From contig NZ_JACHJK010000001.1 in NCBI RefSeq assembly GCF_014203595.1, positions 374,582 to 438,581 on the forward strand: a DNA stretch of 64,000 bases. The letters are read 5' to 3'. This document shows, piece after piece, positions 26,609-36,257 of the stretch; position 1 is the first letter of the stretch, and every line of letters starts with the position of its first letter. The notes below the pieces were generated by a model. That model worked only from the letters and a program-made list of their open reading frames with translations, made no database searches and was not told the DNA's origin. The stretch is from Streptomyces echinatus (lineage in GTDB: Bacteria > Actinomycetota > Actinomycetes > Streptomycetales > Streptomycetaceae). Position numbers and translations under genes: made by a program.

Positions 26609-29600
26609 CTCCCCGGGCGCGCAGCGCCCGCGCCGGATCCGTCCGGCGCACGGCCGGTACCGCGGCCACCGCCAGCGGCACCACGGCGACGGCGGCGAGC
26701 AGCACCGCCACCCGGCCGGGCGGCAGCAGGACCAGCAGATCGGGTACCGGCCGGGTCGCCTCGCCGGTCAGGACGATCAACGGCAGGACGGCACGGGCCA
26801 GTACGGTGCCCAGGCCCAGGCCCACGGTGAGCGCCAGACCCACCAGGACCGTCTGTTCGGCGGCGACCGTCCGGGCCAGCTGGCGGCGCGGCGCGCCGAG
26901 CGCGCGCAGCACGGCGAACTCACCGGCGCGGCCCCGCTGCGCGCCGGCGGCACCGACGGCGAAGCCGACCGCGGCGAGCGCGGCCGCCACCACGGCCGCC
27001 GCCGTGAACGCGGCCTCGGGACCGGCGCCGAAGGGGTCGTCGCGCAGCTCGGCGGCGATCTCGTCACGCGCCACGACCTGGCCCGGGCCGACGTCCGGCA
27101 GGGCGCGCAGGGCGGCGGTCACCCGGGCGGCGTCGCCGCGGGTGGTGCCGAGCCACCACTCGGTGGGCACCGCGCTCTCGCCGTACCGGGCCTGGAGCAC
27201 CTGGTTCAGGGTGCGCAGGTCGAGCAGGACGGCTCCGCCGTCGTGGGCGCCGGTGGCGGTGGGGTCGGCGGTGGCGGGCAGGGCCCGTACCGCCCGGACG
27301 ATCCGGACCTGCACCGTCCGGTCGCCGAAGGTGAGGCCGACGCGCTGCCCGGGGCGGGCGCCGGCCGCGGCCAGGTAGCGGTCGGTGGCGAGGGCCGGTA
27401 TCTCGGCGGGCGCGGGCCGGGTCACCTGGAGCCGGAGCGTGACGGTGGCGATCGTCCAGATGTCGGCGCCCGGGAGGTAGCCGGTGCCATAGGCGAAGGT
27501 CAGCGGGCGGGTGCCGGTGACCCGGGGCCGGGTGGGGCTGGTGGTGGCGCTCGGCACGGCGGCGCCGCCGGCCTCGGCGGAGGTGGTCCACCGGGCGGGC
27601 AGCGCCAGCGGGTGTTCCTTGCCGTCCGCCCCGGCCGCCGTCAGCTCCTCGACGCTGAACAGGTGCCGTTCGGCGCGCTCGGCGGGTTGGGTCAGGTCCA
27701 GGCGCAGCCCGGTGAGGGTCGCCGGGCCGGCGGCGGTGCCGAGGACGAGGGTCAGGGTGTGCGGGCGGCCGTCGGCGGGGAGCTGCCCGGCGGGAAGTCG
27801 GTACGGCACCCCGGAGCGGTCCGCCAGCGTCACCGTCACCGCGGTGGTGGTGCCCGGCCCGGCCGAGCTGCGCAGGCGTGCCGTCAGCCGCAGCCGGGCG
27901 GTACCGGCCGGCACCCGGGCCCCGGCCGGGGCGCCCCGGGGCGCGAGCCGGGCCAGCAGCGGCCGCAGGGGTTCGTCCGCCAGGTCGGGGCGCATGCGGA
28001 CCGTGTCCGCCGCGTGTGCGGTGTCCAGGGCCAGCACGGTCGCGGTGCGGTCGCCGGACAGCGGCTGGGCGCCGCGCACGGCCGGCGCGGCCGTACGGAC
28101 GTGCGGCAGGCCGGCGTACAGGTCGGTGCGGCCGAACTCGTCCTCCCCGGCGGCCAGCACCCGTACGTCCGCCCCGGCCCGGAAGTCGGCCTGGTCGTCC
28201 TGCGAGCGGTCCCAGGAGGCGGCCTGTCCGATCGCGAGCATGCCCAGCGCGACGGCGAGGACGAGCAGCAGCACCGGCCCCGCCCCGCGCGCGGTGCGCC
28301 GGCTGAACTGCCAGCCGGCCAGGGCCACCGGCAGCCCGCGCCCGCCGGCCGCCCACCGCTCGGCGAACCGCGCCACGGGCGGCAGCAGCCGCAGGGTGAG
28401 CACGGTCCCGGCGAGCAGGGCCAGCGCGGGCGCGGCCACCAGCAGCGGATCGACACCGAGCGCGCCCGTCCGGTCGGCGGCCACCCCGCCGGAGCCCTGC
28501 CGGCCCAGCTGCCAGTACGCCACCCCGGCGACCGCGAGCAGCCCGAGGTCGGCGCCGGCCCGCAGCGGGGCCGGGACGGCCCGGGAGCCGGCCGGCCGTG
28601 ACGCCTTGCGGCGCAGCCTCGGCGGCAGCGACCAGGTGCGCCGGGGGCCGGTCCGCCGCGGCCGCGCCTGCGCCCCGGCTCCCGTCACCGCGGGGACGGT
28701 CACCGCCAGCGCACAGCCCAGGGCCACCGCGGCCGCCACCAGCCAGACGACGGGCCGGCCGGCCGCCGGGAGGTCCAGGCGCAGGCCGAGCCGGGCGAGC
28801 GGCCCGTGCCCGGCCAGCAGGGCGGTGAGCGGGCCGGCGAGCAGCGGCGCGCACACGGCGGCGGGCAGCGCGAGCAGCAGGCCCTCGGCCGCGGCGAGGG
28901 CGGCGATCCGGGTGCGGGCGGCGCCGCGGGCCCTGAGCAGCCGGGTCTCGTCGGCCCGTTCGGTGCTGAGCAGCCGGGCCACCAGCAGCAGGGCGTACCC
29001 GGCGAGCAGCACGAGCTGGAGGGCGACGATCAGCAGGGTGGAGCGGGCCACGAGCAGCGAACGGTCCACCCGGTCCAGCACGTCCGGCAGCGCGGTCTGC
29101 GACACCGTCGTACCGCTCAGCGCGGTCTGCCCGCGCAAGGCCCCGCTGCCGTCCCGGGCCGCCGTGCGCAGCTCGTCGATCCGTCGCGTCGGCACCGTGG
29201 CGAAGTCCGCCGACGCCAGCCAGCCCGTCGTCCCGGTGCTGACCCGGCCGCCGGTGAGGACGGCGGGGTCGGCGAGCAGCGGGCCGTACGTGGTGAAGCC
29301 GGACTTCCGCACCCCGCGGCCGAGCAGGTCGTCCAGCCGCCAGTACGGGTCCGTGACCGAGGCGGGGCGGTACACGCCGACGACCCGGACCCGGACGGCG
29401 GGGCCGTCCAGCCGGTTCGCCAGGGTGAGCCGGTCGCCGGGCCGCAGCCGCAGGACGCGGGCGGCGGTCCGCGGGAGGGCCACCTCGATGTCGTCGGCAC
29501 CGGCACCCTCGCGCGGGAGGCGGCCGGCGGTCAGCCGCAGCCGGCTGTGGTCCAGGGCCGCTACGTACGTCAGGTCCGGGTCTTCCTGCCGGTCGGCGGC

Positions 29601-29930
29601 CGGCCGGAGGGAGCGGGGCAGGGCGTACGGTCCCGAGCGGCGCAGGGTCCGCACGGTCACGGGCAGGCCGTCGAAGGTCTTCCGGGCGCCCGCGCGGACG
29701 GCGGTGTCGGCCGCGGCGCGCTGGGCCAGGGGCACGTCGGCCTTGACGATCAGCGCCGTGTCGGCGGCGTTGCGCGGGTCGGCGAGCACATGGCGCAGCG
29801 CCGCGTCACCGATGGCGCCCGAGTACGCGGTGAGCGTCGCGAGCACCGCGGTGGTCAGCACGACCGTCAGCAGCGCGGCGCCCAGCAGCAGGCGGTGCGC
29901 ACGCGCGCGTGAGAAGACGAACCCCGTCAC
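26601..29930 (-). CDS. FtsX-like ABC permease, 1109 residues
   Basis: First gene of the three-gene transporter. An N-terminal helix (RLLLGAALLTVVLTTAVLATL, about 13-33) precedes a roughly 270-residue extracytoplasmic domain. Helix clusters follow near 300-500. A second large external domain (about 600-900) has beta-sandwich-like strands (ATLTGLRLDLTQPAERAE), and a final four-helix FtsX domain (AAAVVAAALAAVGFAVGAAG, then GEFAVLRALGAPRRQLARTV) ends the protein. It is larger than the usual FtsX permease and has two external domains, so it may present a binding surface. Its partner overlaps its 3' end. Confidence 0.85.
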   Translation of the reverse strand: MTGFVFSRARAHRLLLGAALLTVVLTTAVLATLTAYSGAIGDAALRHVLADPRNAADTALIVKADVPLAQRAAADTAVRAGARKTFDGLPVTVRTLRRSGPYALPRSLRPAADRQEDPDLTYVAALDHSRLRLTAGRLPREGAGADDIEVALPRTAARVLRLRPGDRLTLANRLDGPAVRVRVVGVYRPASVTDPYWRLDDLLGRGVRKSGFTTYGPLLADPAVLTGGRVSTGTTGWLASADFATVPTRRIDELRTAARDGSGALRGQTALSGTTVSQTALPDVLDRVDRSLLVARSTLLIVALQLVLLAGYALLLVARLLSTERADETRLLRARGAARTRIAALAAAEGLLLALPAAVCAPLLAGPLTALLAGHGPLARLGLRLDLPAAGRPVVWLVAAAVALGCALAVTVPAVTGAGAQARPRRTGPRRTWSLPPRLRRKASRPAGSRAVPAPLRAGADLGLLAVAGVAYWQLGRQGSGGVAADRTGALGVDPLLVAAPALALLAGTVLTLRLLPPVARFAERWAAGGRGLPVALAGWQFSRRTARGAGPVLLLVLAVALGMLAIGQAASWDRSQDDQADFRAGADVRVLAAGEDEFGRTDLYAGLPHVRTAAPAVRGAQPLSGDRTATVLALDTAHAADTVRMRPDLADEPLRPLLARLAPRGAPAGARVPAGTARLRLTARLRSSAGPGTTTAVTVTLADRSGVPYRLPAGQLPADGRPHTLTLVLGTAAGPATLTGLRLDLTQPAERAERHLFSVEELTAAGADGKEHPLALPARWTTSAEAGGAAVPSATTSPTRPRVTGTRPLTFAYGTGYLPGADIWTIATVTLRLQVTRPAPAEIPALATDRYLAAAGARPGQRVGLTFGDRTVQVRIVRAVRALPATADPTATGAHDGGAVLLDLRTLNQVLQARYGESAVPTEWWLGTTRGDAARVTAALRALPDVGPGQVVARDEIAAELRDDPFGAGPEAAFTAAAVVAAALAAVGFAVGAAGAQRGRAGEFAVLRALGAPRRQLARTVAAEQTVLVGLALTVGLGLGTVLARAVLPLIVLTGEATRPVPDLLVLLPPGRVAVLLAAVAVVPLAVAAVPAVRRTDPARALRARGGE

Positions 29931-30081
29931 CCGGCCCCCCGTGTGTCCGGCGCTTCCAGACCTTCGGGCGATGCTGACAGAGGCGCGGGGGGCGGGGTAA
30001 GCGGTTGTCGGCCGGTCTACACCGGATTGTGATCGGAATACGGCAACGCGTGACCGGAATCCGACCTTCAGTGACGGGCCG

Positions 30082-30486
30082 TCAGTCCGGGGTGTTCACC
30101 ATCGAGGCGGCGGCGTACGTCAGGTAGTTCCAGAGCGTCCGCTCGTGCTCCTCGGACAGCGCCAGTTCCTCCACGGCCACCCGCATGTGCCGCAGCCAGG
30201 CGTCGTGCGCCGCACGGTCCACGGTGAACGGGGCGTGCCGCATGCGCAGCCGGGGGTGGCCGCGGTTCTCGCCGTAGGTGGTGGGGCCGCCCCAGTACTG
30301 CATCAGGAACAGGGCCAGCCGCTCCTCGGCCGGGCCCAGGTCCTCCTCCGGGTACATCGCCCTGAGGGCAGGGTCCCCGGCGACCCCCTCGTAGAAACGG
30401 TGGACGAGCCGGCGGAAGGTCTCCTCCCCGCCGACCTGCTCGTAGAAGGTCTGCTCCTGAAGCGTGCCGCGCCGAATCTCATTCAC
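30082..30486 (-). CDS. glbO: Group II truncated haemoglobin
   Basis: The 134-residue protein has the trHbO landmarks: Tyr32 (B10), Tyr45 at CD1 (LRAMYPEEDLGPAEERL), proximal His84 (RLRMRHAPF) and Trp97 at G8 (HDAWLRHM). Such globins bind O2 and reactive nitrogen or oxygen species near the membrane. It is divergent from the methyltransferase gene with only 75 bases between them, which must hold both promoters. Confidence 0.92.
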   Translation of the reverse strand: MNEIRRGTLQEQTFYEQVGGEETFRRLVHRFYEGVAGDPALRAMYPEEDLGPAEERLALFLMQYWGGPTTYGENRGHPRLRMRHAPFTVDRAAHDAWLRHMRVAVEELALSEEHERTLWNYLTYAAASMVNTPD

Positions 30487-30561
30487 GGATCCATGGTCTC
30501 AGACGGGGCGACCCAGGACTCAAGCCCTAGGACCGGCCCCGCTCGCCCCTACTGTGGACCC

Positions 30562-31539
30562 ATGGGCGCCTACGACACCGAGTCCGAGGGTCCGGCCGCC
30601 GCGGCGCGGGCCGCGCTGGTGCGGGAGATCGACGCCGAGGGGGCCTGGGACGGGGACCCGGTGTGGCGGGAGGCGTTCGCGACGGTTCCCCGGCACCTGT
30701 TCGTGCCGTACTACTACGTCGCCGGACCGCGCGGCTACGAACGCCGCTGGGGCGAGAGCCCCGACCCGGCGGCCCGCGCGCGCTGGCTGTGCGGCGCCTA
30801 CGCGGACGTGCCGCTGGCCACCCGGCTGCGCGACGGCGAACTGCTCTCCTCCAGCAGCCAGCCCTCCCTGATGGCACGGATGCTGGTCGCCCTGCGGGTC
30901 GAGGACGGCGACCGGGTCCTGGAGGTGGGCGCCGGCACCGGCTACAACGCGGCCCTGCTCGCCCACCGGCTCGGCGCCGACGACCTCGTCACCACCGTCG
31001 ACCTGGAACCGGAGATCACCGAGTCCGCCCGGCGGCACCTCGCGGCGGCCGGCCACCATCCGGTCGTGGTCACCGGTGACGGCGCGCGCGGGGTGCCCGC
31101 ACGCGCCCCCTTCGACCGGATCATCGCCACCTGTGAGCTGCGCACCGTGCCGCGCGCCTGGCTCGCCCGGTGCCGCCCGGGCGCGCGCGTCCTCACCCCG
31201 CTCGCCACCGGCCTGCTCGCCCTGACCGTGCGGGACGCCGAGCACGCCGAGGGCCGCTTCCTGCCCCGGGCCGCCTTCTTCGTGCCGCTGCGCGGCGAGC
31301 GCGGGGCGGAGCCCGGGGGCGGCTGTCCGGCCGTGGTGCCGGGCCGGGCCCGCGAGCAGGAGCCGTTCCGCTTCCTGCTCGCGCTGACCCGGGGCACCCT
31401 CGGCCCCGAGGAGGCGTACTCCCTGTGGCTGCGGGAGGGCCGGCCGGACCGCGGACGGTACGGCGTCACGGTCGCCGGCGGTCACGCCTGGGCGTGGCTG
31501 GACGACCCGGAGGGGCCGTACGCCTGGCCCCTGCCGTGA
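30562..31539 (+). CDS. Protein-L-isoaspartate O-methyltransferase-like enzyme
   Basis: The 325-residue protein has the SAM site VLEVGAGTGYNAALL near residues 119-133, a TVDLEPEI acidic loop and the Pcm-type front motif SSSSQPSLMARMLVAL (substrate loop). The N-terminal VPRHLFVP is also family-typical. It is longer than housekeeping Pcm (about 210), with about 100 extra C-terminal residues of mixed strands, so the substrate may not be isoaspartyl protein; Streptomyces hold many such paralogues. ATG 30562. Confidence 0.85.
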   Translation: MGAYDTESEGPAAAARAALVREIDAEGAWDGDPVWREAFATVPRHLFVPYYYVAGPRGYERRWGESPDPAARARWLCGAYADVPLATRLRDGELLSSSSQPSLMARMLVALRVEDGDRVLEVGAGTGYNAALLAHRLGADDLVTTVDLEPEITESARRHLAAAGHHPVVVTGDGARGVPARAPFDRIIATCELRTVPRAWLARCRPGARVLTPLATGLLALTVRDAEHAEGRFLPRAAFFVPLRGERGAEPGGGCPAVVPGRAREQEPFRFLLALTRGTLGPEEAYSLWLREGRPDRGRYGVTVAGGHAWAWLDDPEGPYAWPLP

Positions 31540-31546
31540 TCCCCGT

Positions 31547-31594
31547 GGGGGAGTTTCGATCTGGATCAGGTCGGATCCAGACGAAAGACCCTAG
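31547..31594. repeat. Short palindromic element, compact relative of 55016-55183
   Basis: The two arms TTTCGATCTGGATC and GATCCAGACGAAAG are separated only by AGGTCG. The left part and the GATCCAGACGAA...CCCTAG right part match the arms of the long fold-back element at 55 kb. It lies between convergent genes and could terminate both. Confidence 0.65.
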
Positions 31595-33405
31595 CCCCGG
31601 CGGACGGTGATCGTCGTCCAGGCGCCCACATGCACCCGGTCGCCGTCCTGCAGCGGGACCGGCACGAACGGCTGGATCGGCTCCTCCGACATGTTCACCG
31701 TGGTGCCGTTCGTCGAGTTCTGGTCGACGACCGCCCAGCCGCCGTCCGGCTGCTGCACCAGCACCGCGTGCTGGTGCGAGACGCCCGGGTCCTCCGGCGG
31801 CACCGCCAGGTCGACGTCGGGGGTGTCGCCGGTCGAGTGCCGGCGGCGGCCGATGGTGAGCTGGTTGCCGGTGAGCGGGCGCTGCTGCTCGGGCGAGTAC
31901 GCGGGCAGGTTCAGGCCCGCGGCCTCGGGGCCGGAGCGCTGCATCATCGCCATGAAGTACTCGCGGTCCGGACCGATGGTCGCGACCCAGGTGGTCCGCT
32001 GCGGCGCCTGCGGGAAGCCGTTCGGTCCCTGCGGGGCCTGGCCGGCGCCGGGCTGCGGGTAGCCGTACCCGCCGGCCTGGCCGCCGGGTCCCTGGCCCTG
32101 ACCCGGTCCCTGGCCCGGTCCGGCGGGACCGGAGGACGGCGGGGAGAGCACCCAGTCGTCGTCCCCGCCACCGAAGGAGGGGCCGCCCGGGGGCCGGCCG
32201 GTCTCCTGCGGGTACGCCGGAGCCGGCGCCCCGGACTGCTGGAACGCCTGCGGGGCAGCACCGGGACCGGCGGGCGGCGTCGGCCCGGGCGGCGGCGGTG
32301 CCGGACGGGAGGGGTCGCCGCCGAAGCCCGAGGGGCCGGGCGCAGTGGGCCCACCGGGACCGGAGGGCGCACCCCCGAAGGCCGGCGAGCCGCCGGGTCC
32401 GCCGGGACCCTGCCCCGGACCGCCGCCGAAGCCGGAGGGTCCGCCGTGACCCTGTCCCTGTCCCGGGCCGCCGCCGAAGCCGGACGGGCCGCCGGGACCT
32501 TGCCCCTGGCCGCCCCCGAAGCCGGAGGGTCCGCCGGGACCCTGTCCCTGACCGCTCCCGAAGCCGGACGGGCCGCCGGGGCCGCCGGGGCCCTGCCCCG
32601 GACCGCCGCCGAAGTTGGAGGGTCCGCCGGGACCCTGTCCCTGACCGCCGCCGAAGTTGGAGGGGGCGCCGCCGCCGGGGCCCTGCCCCGGACCGCCGCC
32701 GAAGCCGGACGGGCCTCCCGGACCACCGGCACCCGGACCCGGACCCTGTCCAGGACCCTGCGCCGCACCCGGGCCCTGACCCGGACCCTGGCCCTGACCC
32801 GGACCCTGGCCCGGTCCGTGTCCCGGGCCCTGGCCGAAGGCCGGCGGGGGCCCCGGCGGGCGCTGGTTGCCGCCGCCGAACGCGGGCGGCCCCGGGGGGC
32901 CGGGGCTGGTCGGCGGGCCGGACGGGGCGCGGTCGCCGCCGAACGGCGTCGGTCCCGACGGCTCGCTGCCGAAGGACGGGATCGGCTCGGCGGGCCGGTT
33001 CACCTGCGAGGGCCGCGAGCCCTGGTACTCGTACGGGTCACCGCCGCCGTACGTCGCGCTCGGCGGCTGGAACCGCGGCTGCGGCGAGCGCGGGGCGGCC
33101 GGGGTGTACGAGGTCGCCGTGTTGGTCAGGAAGTTCCACCGGCACTCCTCGCAGAAGGGCGCGCCGCCCTCGCGGGGCGTACGGCACTGCGGGCACAGCT
33201 CCGGTTCGGGCTCGGCGCCCGGACGCGGCCGGCCGGCGCCGGCCTGGCCGCCGGGGCCGCCCGAACCGGCGGACTGCGGGAAGCCGTAGCCGCCGCCGGG
33301 CGGCGGCGGAGGCGGGGGCGGAGGTACGGCACCGGCCATGCGGTGACCGCAGACCTCGCACCAGTCGTCGGAACCCGACTGGTGTCCGTTCGGGCAGGTC
33401 GGCAT
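31591..33405 (-). CDS. FHA-domain protein with double zinc ribbon and Gly/Pro/Gln-rich linker
   Basis: The 604-residue protein starts with a zinc-ribbon-like motif (CPNGH at C4 and CEVCG at C16/C19) and has a second (CPQC...CEEC, about 70-90). A linker of about 350 residues is made of FGGGPGQGPGGP-type repeats. The C-terminal 115 residues form an FHA phosphothreonine-binding domain (LTIGRRR, GVSHQHAVL, DQNSTNGTTVN). It is the last gene of the PknG operon, 57 bases after the VWA gene, so it may read phosphorylation by PknG, as GarA does in mycobacteria. The repeat linker may form condensates or simply act as a tether. Confidence 0.87.
   Translation of the reverse strand: MPTCPNGHQSGSDDWCEVCGHRMAGAVPPPPPPPPPGGGYGFPQSAGSGGPGGQAGAGRPRPGAEPEPELCPQCRTPREGGAPFCEECRWNFLTNTATSYTPAAPRSPQPRFQPPSATYGGGDPYEYQGSRPSQVNRPAEPIPSFGSEPSGPTPFGGDRAPSGPPTSPGPPGPPAFGGGNQRPPGPPPAFGQGPGHGPGQGPGQGQGPGQGPGAAQGPGQGPGPGAGGPGGPSGFGGGPGQGPGGGAPSNFGGGQGQGPGGPSNFGGGPGQGPGGPGGPSGFGSGQGQGPGGPSGFGGGQGQGPGGPSGFGGGPGQGQGHGGPSGFGGGPGQGPGGPGGSPAFGGAPSGPGGPTAPGPSGFGGDPSRPAPPPPGPTPPAGPGAAPQAFQQSGAPAPAYPQETGRPPGGPSFGGGDDDWVLSPPSSGPAGPGQGPGQGQGPGGQAGGYGYPQPGAGQAPQGPNGFPQAPQRTTWVATIGPDREYFMAMMQRSGPEAAGLNLPAYSPEQQRPLTGNQLTIGRRRHSTGDTPDVDLAVPPEDPGVSHQHAVLVQQPDGGWAVVDQNSTNGTTVNMSEEPIQPFVPVPLQDGDRVHVGAWTTITVRRG
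32380..32860 (-). repeat. Tandem repeats in the FHA-protein gene
   Basis: About eight units of roughly 45-55 bases encode variants of SGFGGGQGQGPGGP. High DNA similarity between units suggests expansion by slippage; length probably differs between strains. Confidence 0.75.
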
Positions 33406-33462
33406 GTCGGTGCTTCCCCTTCTCCTAAGGGTCGGTCTGGATCGCTTCGGTCGCTTCCAGGA

Positions 33463-34815
33463 TCACTTCTTTACACGAACAGTCTTTGTGGACCGGGTCT
33501 CCAGAGTCATCTCGTCCGCCTCCGCGACCCTCGTCTTCAACCGCACAGTACCTGTCGCGGCGTCGACCACGTCCACCACCTTCGCAAGCAGTTTCGCAGT
33601 ATCCGCGTTCCCCGAGGCACTCGCGAGCTGAACTGCGCGCCCCAGTTTGGCCGTTGCTCCATCGAAATCGCCCGCTTTGCGCAGATCGAGCCCTTGCTGG
33701 ATGGCTTGCGCCAGTTCGGCCTGCCCGGTGTAGTGGGCGACTTGGGGGCTGATCGAGGTGGAGGCGACCATGTCGTCGGTCCACACGGCCCGTACGAGCC
33801 CCTGTGCGCCGAGGTTCTGCACGCTCCCCGCCCCGCCCCCGGGCTCCGGCATCACCAGGGAGACCCGCGCGGCGAGCATCTCCCGGCCGAGCCCGGCCGG
33901 CGGAACCGTCACACACAGGTGGTAGTCGCGGGACTCGTCGCCCCAGGACCCGGTCGGATAGTCCCCGGCCCGCGGTCCGGCCTCGGCGCGGCGGGCGGTC
34001 AAGTCCTCCATGCTCGGGGCGACTTGCTTGACGAACCGGATGGCCGTGCCGACCGGCGTCCACACCCTGAGGGCGACGTCGGCGACCTCCTTGCCCATCG
34101 CCGTCTCCATCATCCGCGTGAAGTCGGCGGCGAGACCGGCCGGGTCGGCGACGATGTCGGCGGTGCCGAGCAAGGCGGAGGCGATGCCTGTGACTTCTTT
34201 CACTTCCCAGTCGGTGCCCACACCCCGCGCGTCACAGGTGAACCGGCCGGCGCAGGCGTCGAGCGCGGCGCGCAGGTCGTCCGGTGACTCGTGTTCGTTG
34301 CGGCCGTCGGTGAGCAGGATGCCGTGCCGGATGGTGACGTCGGCCGCCGACAGCAGCCGGTCGGCGAGCCGCAGCCAGGTGCCGATGGCCGTACCGCCGC
34401 CCGCGCTCAGCCGGCGCAGCGCCTGCTTGGCCTGCTCCCGGGTGGTGGCGTCGGCGACCGCGAGCCGCCCGCCGCCCGGATAGACCTCCTTGGCGACGTG
34501 CGTGCCGCCGATCACCGCGAAGTGGGTGCCGTCCCGCAGCGTGTCGATCGCGGCGGCCGTGGCGTCCCGGGCGTTGCGCATCTTGGTCGGCGGGTAGTCC
34601 ATGGAGCCCGAGCAGTCGACCATGACCGCCACCGCCGCGGAGGGCCGGTGCCCCGCCGTGTACACGGGCGCGGAGACGGCGCTGCCGATGGTGCCGCCGC
34701 CGGTCGCGGTCACCGTGACGATGGCGTTGACCTCGCTGCCGCCCTCGGGCAGGTACTCGTTCTGGTAGACGTCCACCGAGAACCGCGGCAGGCTCGGCTT
34801 CGCGAAATTGGCCAT
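33463..34815 (-). CDS. VWA-domain protein (MIDAS metal site), PknG operon
   Basis: The 450-residue protein (ATG 34815; ATG 34827 would add four residues) has a von Willebrand A domain with MIDAS D67-x-S69-x-S71 (VDCSGSMDYPP), the following MRNARDATAAAI helix and an ILLTDGRNEH strand. C-terminal beta segments and a helical region follow (LAQAIQQGLDLRKAGDFDGA, a TPR-like repeat). It is cytosolic, with no signal peptide. VWA, PP2C and kinase together recall the TerY-type phosphorylation triads described in bacteria. It probably scaffolds the kinase-phosphatase complex. Confidence 0.87.
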   Translation of the reverse strand: MANFAKPSLPRFSVDVYQNEYLPEGGSEVNAIVTVTATGGGTIGSAVSAPVYTAGHRPSAAVAVMVDCSGSMDYPPTKMRNARDATAAAIDTLRDGTHFAVIGGTHVAKEVYPGGGRLAVADATTREQAKQALRRLSAGGGTAIGTWLRLADRLLSAADVTIRHGILLTDGRNEHESPDDLRAALDACAGRFTCDARGVGTDWEVKEVTGIASALLGTADIVADPAGLAADFTRMMETAMGKEVADVALRVWTPVGTAIRFVKQVAPSMEDLTARRAEAGPRAGDYPTGSWGDESRDYHLCVTVPPAGLGREMLAARVSLVMPEPGGGAGSVQNLGAQGLVRAVWTDDMVASTSISPQVAHYTGQAELAQAIQQGLDLRKAGDFDGATAKLGRAVQLASASGNADTAKLLAKVVDVVDAATGTVRLKTRVAEADEMTLETRSTKTVRVKK

Positions 34816-34930
34816 GCTTGATCGCATCCCCCTCGGACACCTCGCTGACGCGAGGCGATGACTAGAAGCGGACCGGTCCCCTCCGGTCCGCCGCGGCTTC
34901 CCCGTGCCGTCTTCCCGTCCTGCACGGCCC

Positions 34931-36253
34931 TCAGGCCGATCCTGCCCCCTGCGACGGCGCCGGGAACGGCAGGACCGCCACTGTTACGTTGTCGTGGCCC
35001 CCGCCGTCCAGCGCGTGCCCGACCAGCACCCGGGCGCTGTGCAGCGGACGGGCCACCGCGTCCGGCGGGACGATCTCGGACATCTCCTCGGCCGTCTCGG
35101 CGTAGTTCCACAGTCCGTCGGTGCACACCACCACCGCGCCGGGCCGGTCCGGCTTGAAGGAAGCGGTGTGCGGCTCCAGTTCGTAGGCGTCCGCGCCGAG
35201 CCAGCCGGTGATCGCGTGGGCGCGCTCGTCGGCGTACGCCTCGGCCTCGCTCATCAGTCCGGCGGCGACCATCTGGGCGGCCCAGGAGTCGTCCTCGGTC
35301 AGCCGGGCGGACGGCGCGCCGCGGTCGGTGGGCACCCAGTAGGCGCGGCTGTCGCCGACCCAGCCGACGACCAGCAGCCCGGAGGTGACCACCGCGCCGA
35401 CGATCGTGCAGGCCGGCGCGTTCTGGTGCGGGGCGTGCTCGCGCGCCGTGGCGGGCTCCTCGGCGAGCGCGTTGACCGCCTGCGCGGCGGCGACGATCGC
35501 CTCGTGCATCGCCTGCTGCGGGTGGGTGCCGCGCGGCAGCGCCGCCAGCAGGGTGTCGCCGGCCACCCGGGAGGCGGCCAGGGAGGCGTCGTCGGGGCGG
35601 GTCGCGGAGGACACGCCGTCGCAGACGATCGCCATCGCCACCGGACTCCCGTCGGGCAGCGCGGTGTGGCCGACGGCGAAGGCGTCCTCGTTGCGGTGGT
35701 GGCGCAGCCCCCGGTCGCTGACGGCGGCCACCGGACCCGCCTCCCGCTCCACGTGGTCGCGTTCGCGCGGCTGGGCGTGCCCGCAGTTCTCGCAGTAGCC
35801 GTCCTTGTCCACCCGGCCCGCCCGGCAGGCCACGCACACCTGGGCCGGCTCGGCCGGGGCGGCGGCACCGGCGGCCAGCCGCGGGTCCGGCGCCTGCAGC
35901 GGGTACTCGTCGGGCTCCGGCGCCCGGTCGAACCGCACCCCGGAACCGGCGGACTGCTCCGAGCCGGGCCGGTGCCCGGGCAGCGGCGTGTCGCCCGAGT
36001 CGGTGCCGGGCAGGTCAGTCGGCAGGTGCACCCCTTCCGGGGTGCCGGAGGCGGCCGGTTCGGGCGCGGGCCAGTCCACGCCGTCCTCCGGCGCGGCGGG
36101 GCCGGTCATGGCCAGCGTCGGATGGTCCTGCGGGGGCGCGGGCACCACCGAAAGGTCCTGCCCGCACGCTCCACAGAACAGGTCACCCGACTCCACGGGC
36201 TCCGCGCAGCTCGGGCACTTCGGGAGTGCGGCCTGCTGGGGCATCTGCGACAT
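34931..36253 (-). CDS. PP2C-type phosphatase with two zinc ribbons
   Basis: The 440-residue protein has ribbon 1 at C13/C16/C27/C30, a Pro/Ala-rich spacer, ribbon 2 (CVAC...CENC, about 150-170) and a PP2C metal-dependent phosphatase domain. The domain shows RNEDAF, AIVCDGVSS, GWVGDSRAYW, VVVCTDGLWN and GGGHDNVTV, the Asp residues that hold two metal ions. It should reverse phosphorylation by PknG, whose gene ends four bases upstream. It lacks a membrane segment, unlike PstP. The shared ribbon architecture with kinase and FHA protein is the striking feature. Confidence 0.92.
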   Translation of the reverse strand: MSQMPQQAALPKCPSCAEPVESGDLFCGACGQDLSVVPAPPQDHPTLAMTGPAAPEDGVDWPAPEPAASGTPEGVHLPTDLPGTDSGDTPLPGHRPGSEQSAGSGVRFDRAPEPDEYPLQAPDPRLAAGAAAPAEPAQVCVACRAGRVDKDGYCENCGHAQPRERDHVEREAGPVAAVSDRGLRHHRNEDAFAVGHTALPDGSPVAMAIVCDGVSSATRPDDASLAASRVAGDTLLAALPRGTHPQQAMHEAIVAAAQAVNALAEEPATAREHAPHQNAPACTIVGAVVTSGLLVVGWVGDSRAYWVPTDRGAPSARLTEDDSWAAQMVAAGLMSEAEAYADERAHAITGWLGADAYELEPHTASFKPDRPGAVVVCTDGLWNYAETAEEMSEIVPPDAVARPLHSARVLVGHALDGGGHDNVTVAVLPFPAPSQGAGSA

Positions 36254-36257
36254 CGAC

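Noticed and set aside
23855..26830. 991-codon open frame on the plus strand
   Set aside because: Antisense to the FtsX permeases, with Arg/Gly/Gln-rich shadow composition and no motif.
31630..34287. 885-codon open frame on the plus strand
   Set aside because: Opposite strand of the FHA and VWA genes; repeats only mirror the Gly/Pro repeats of the real protein.
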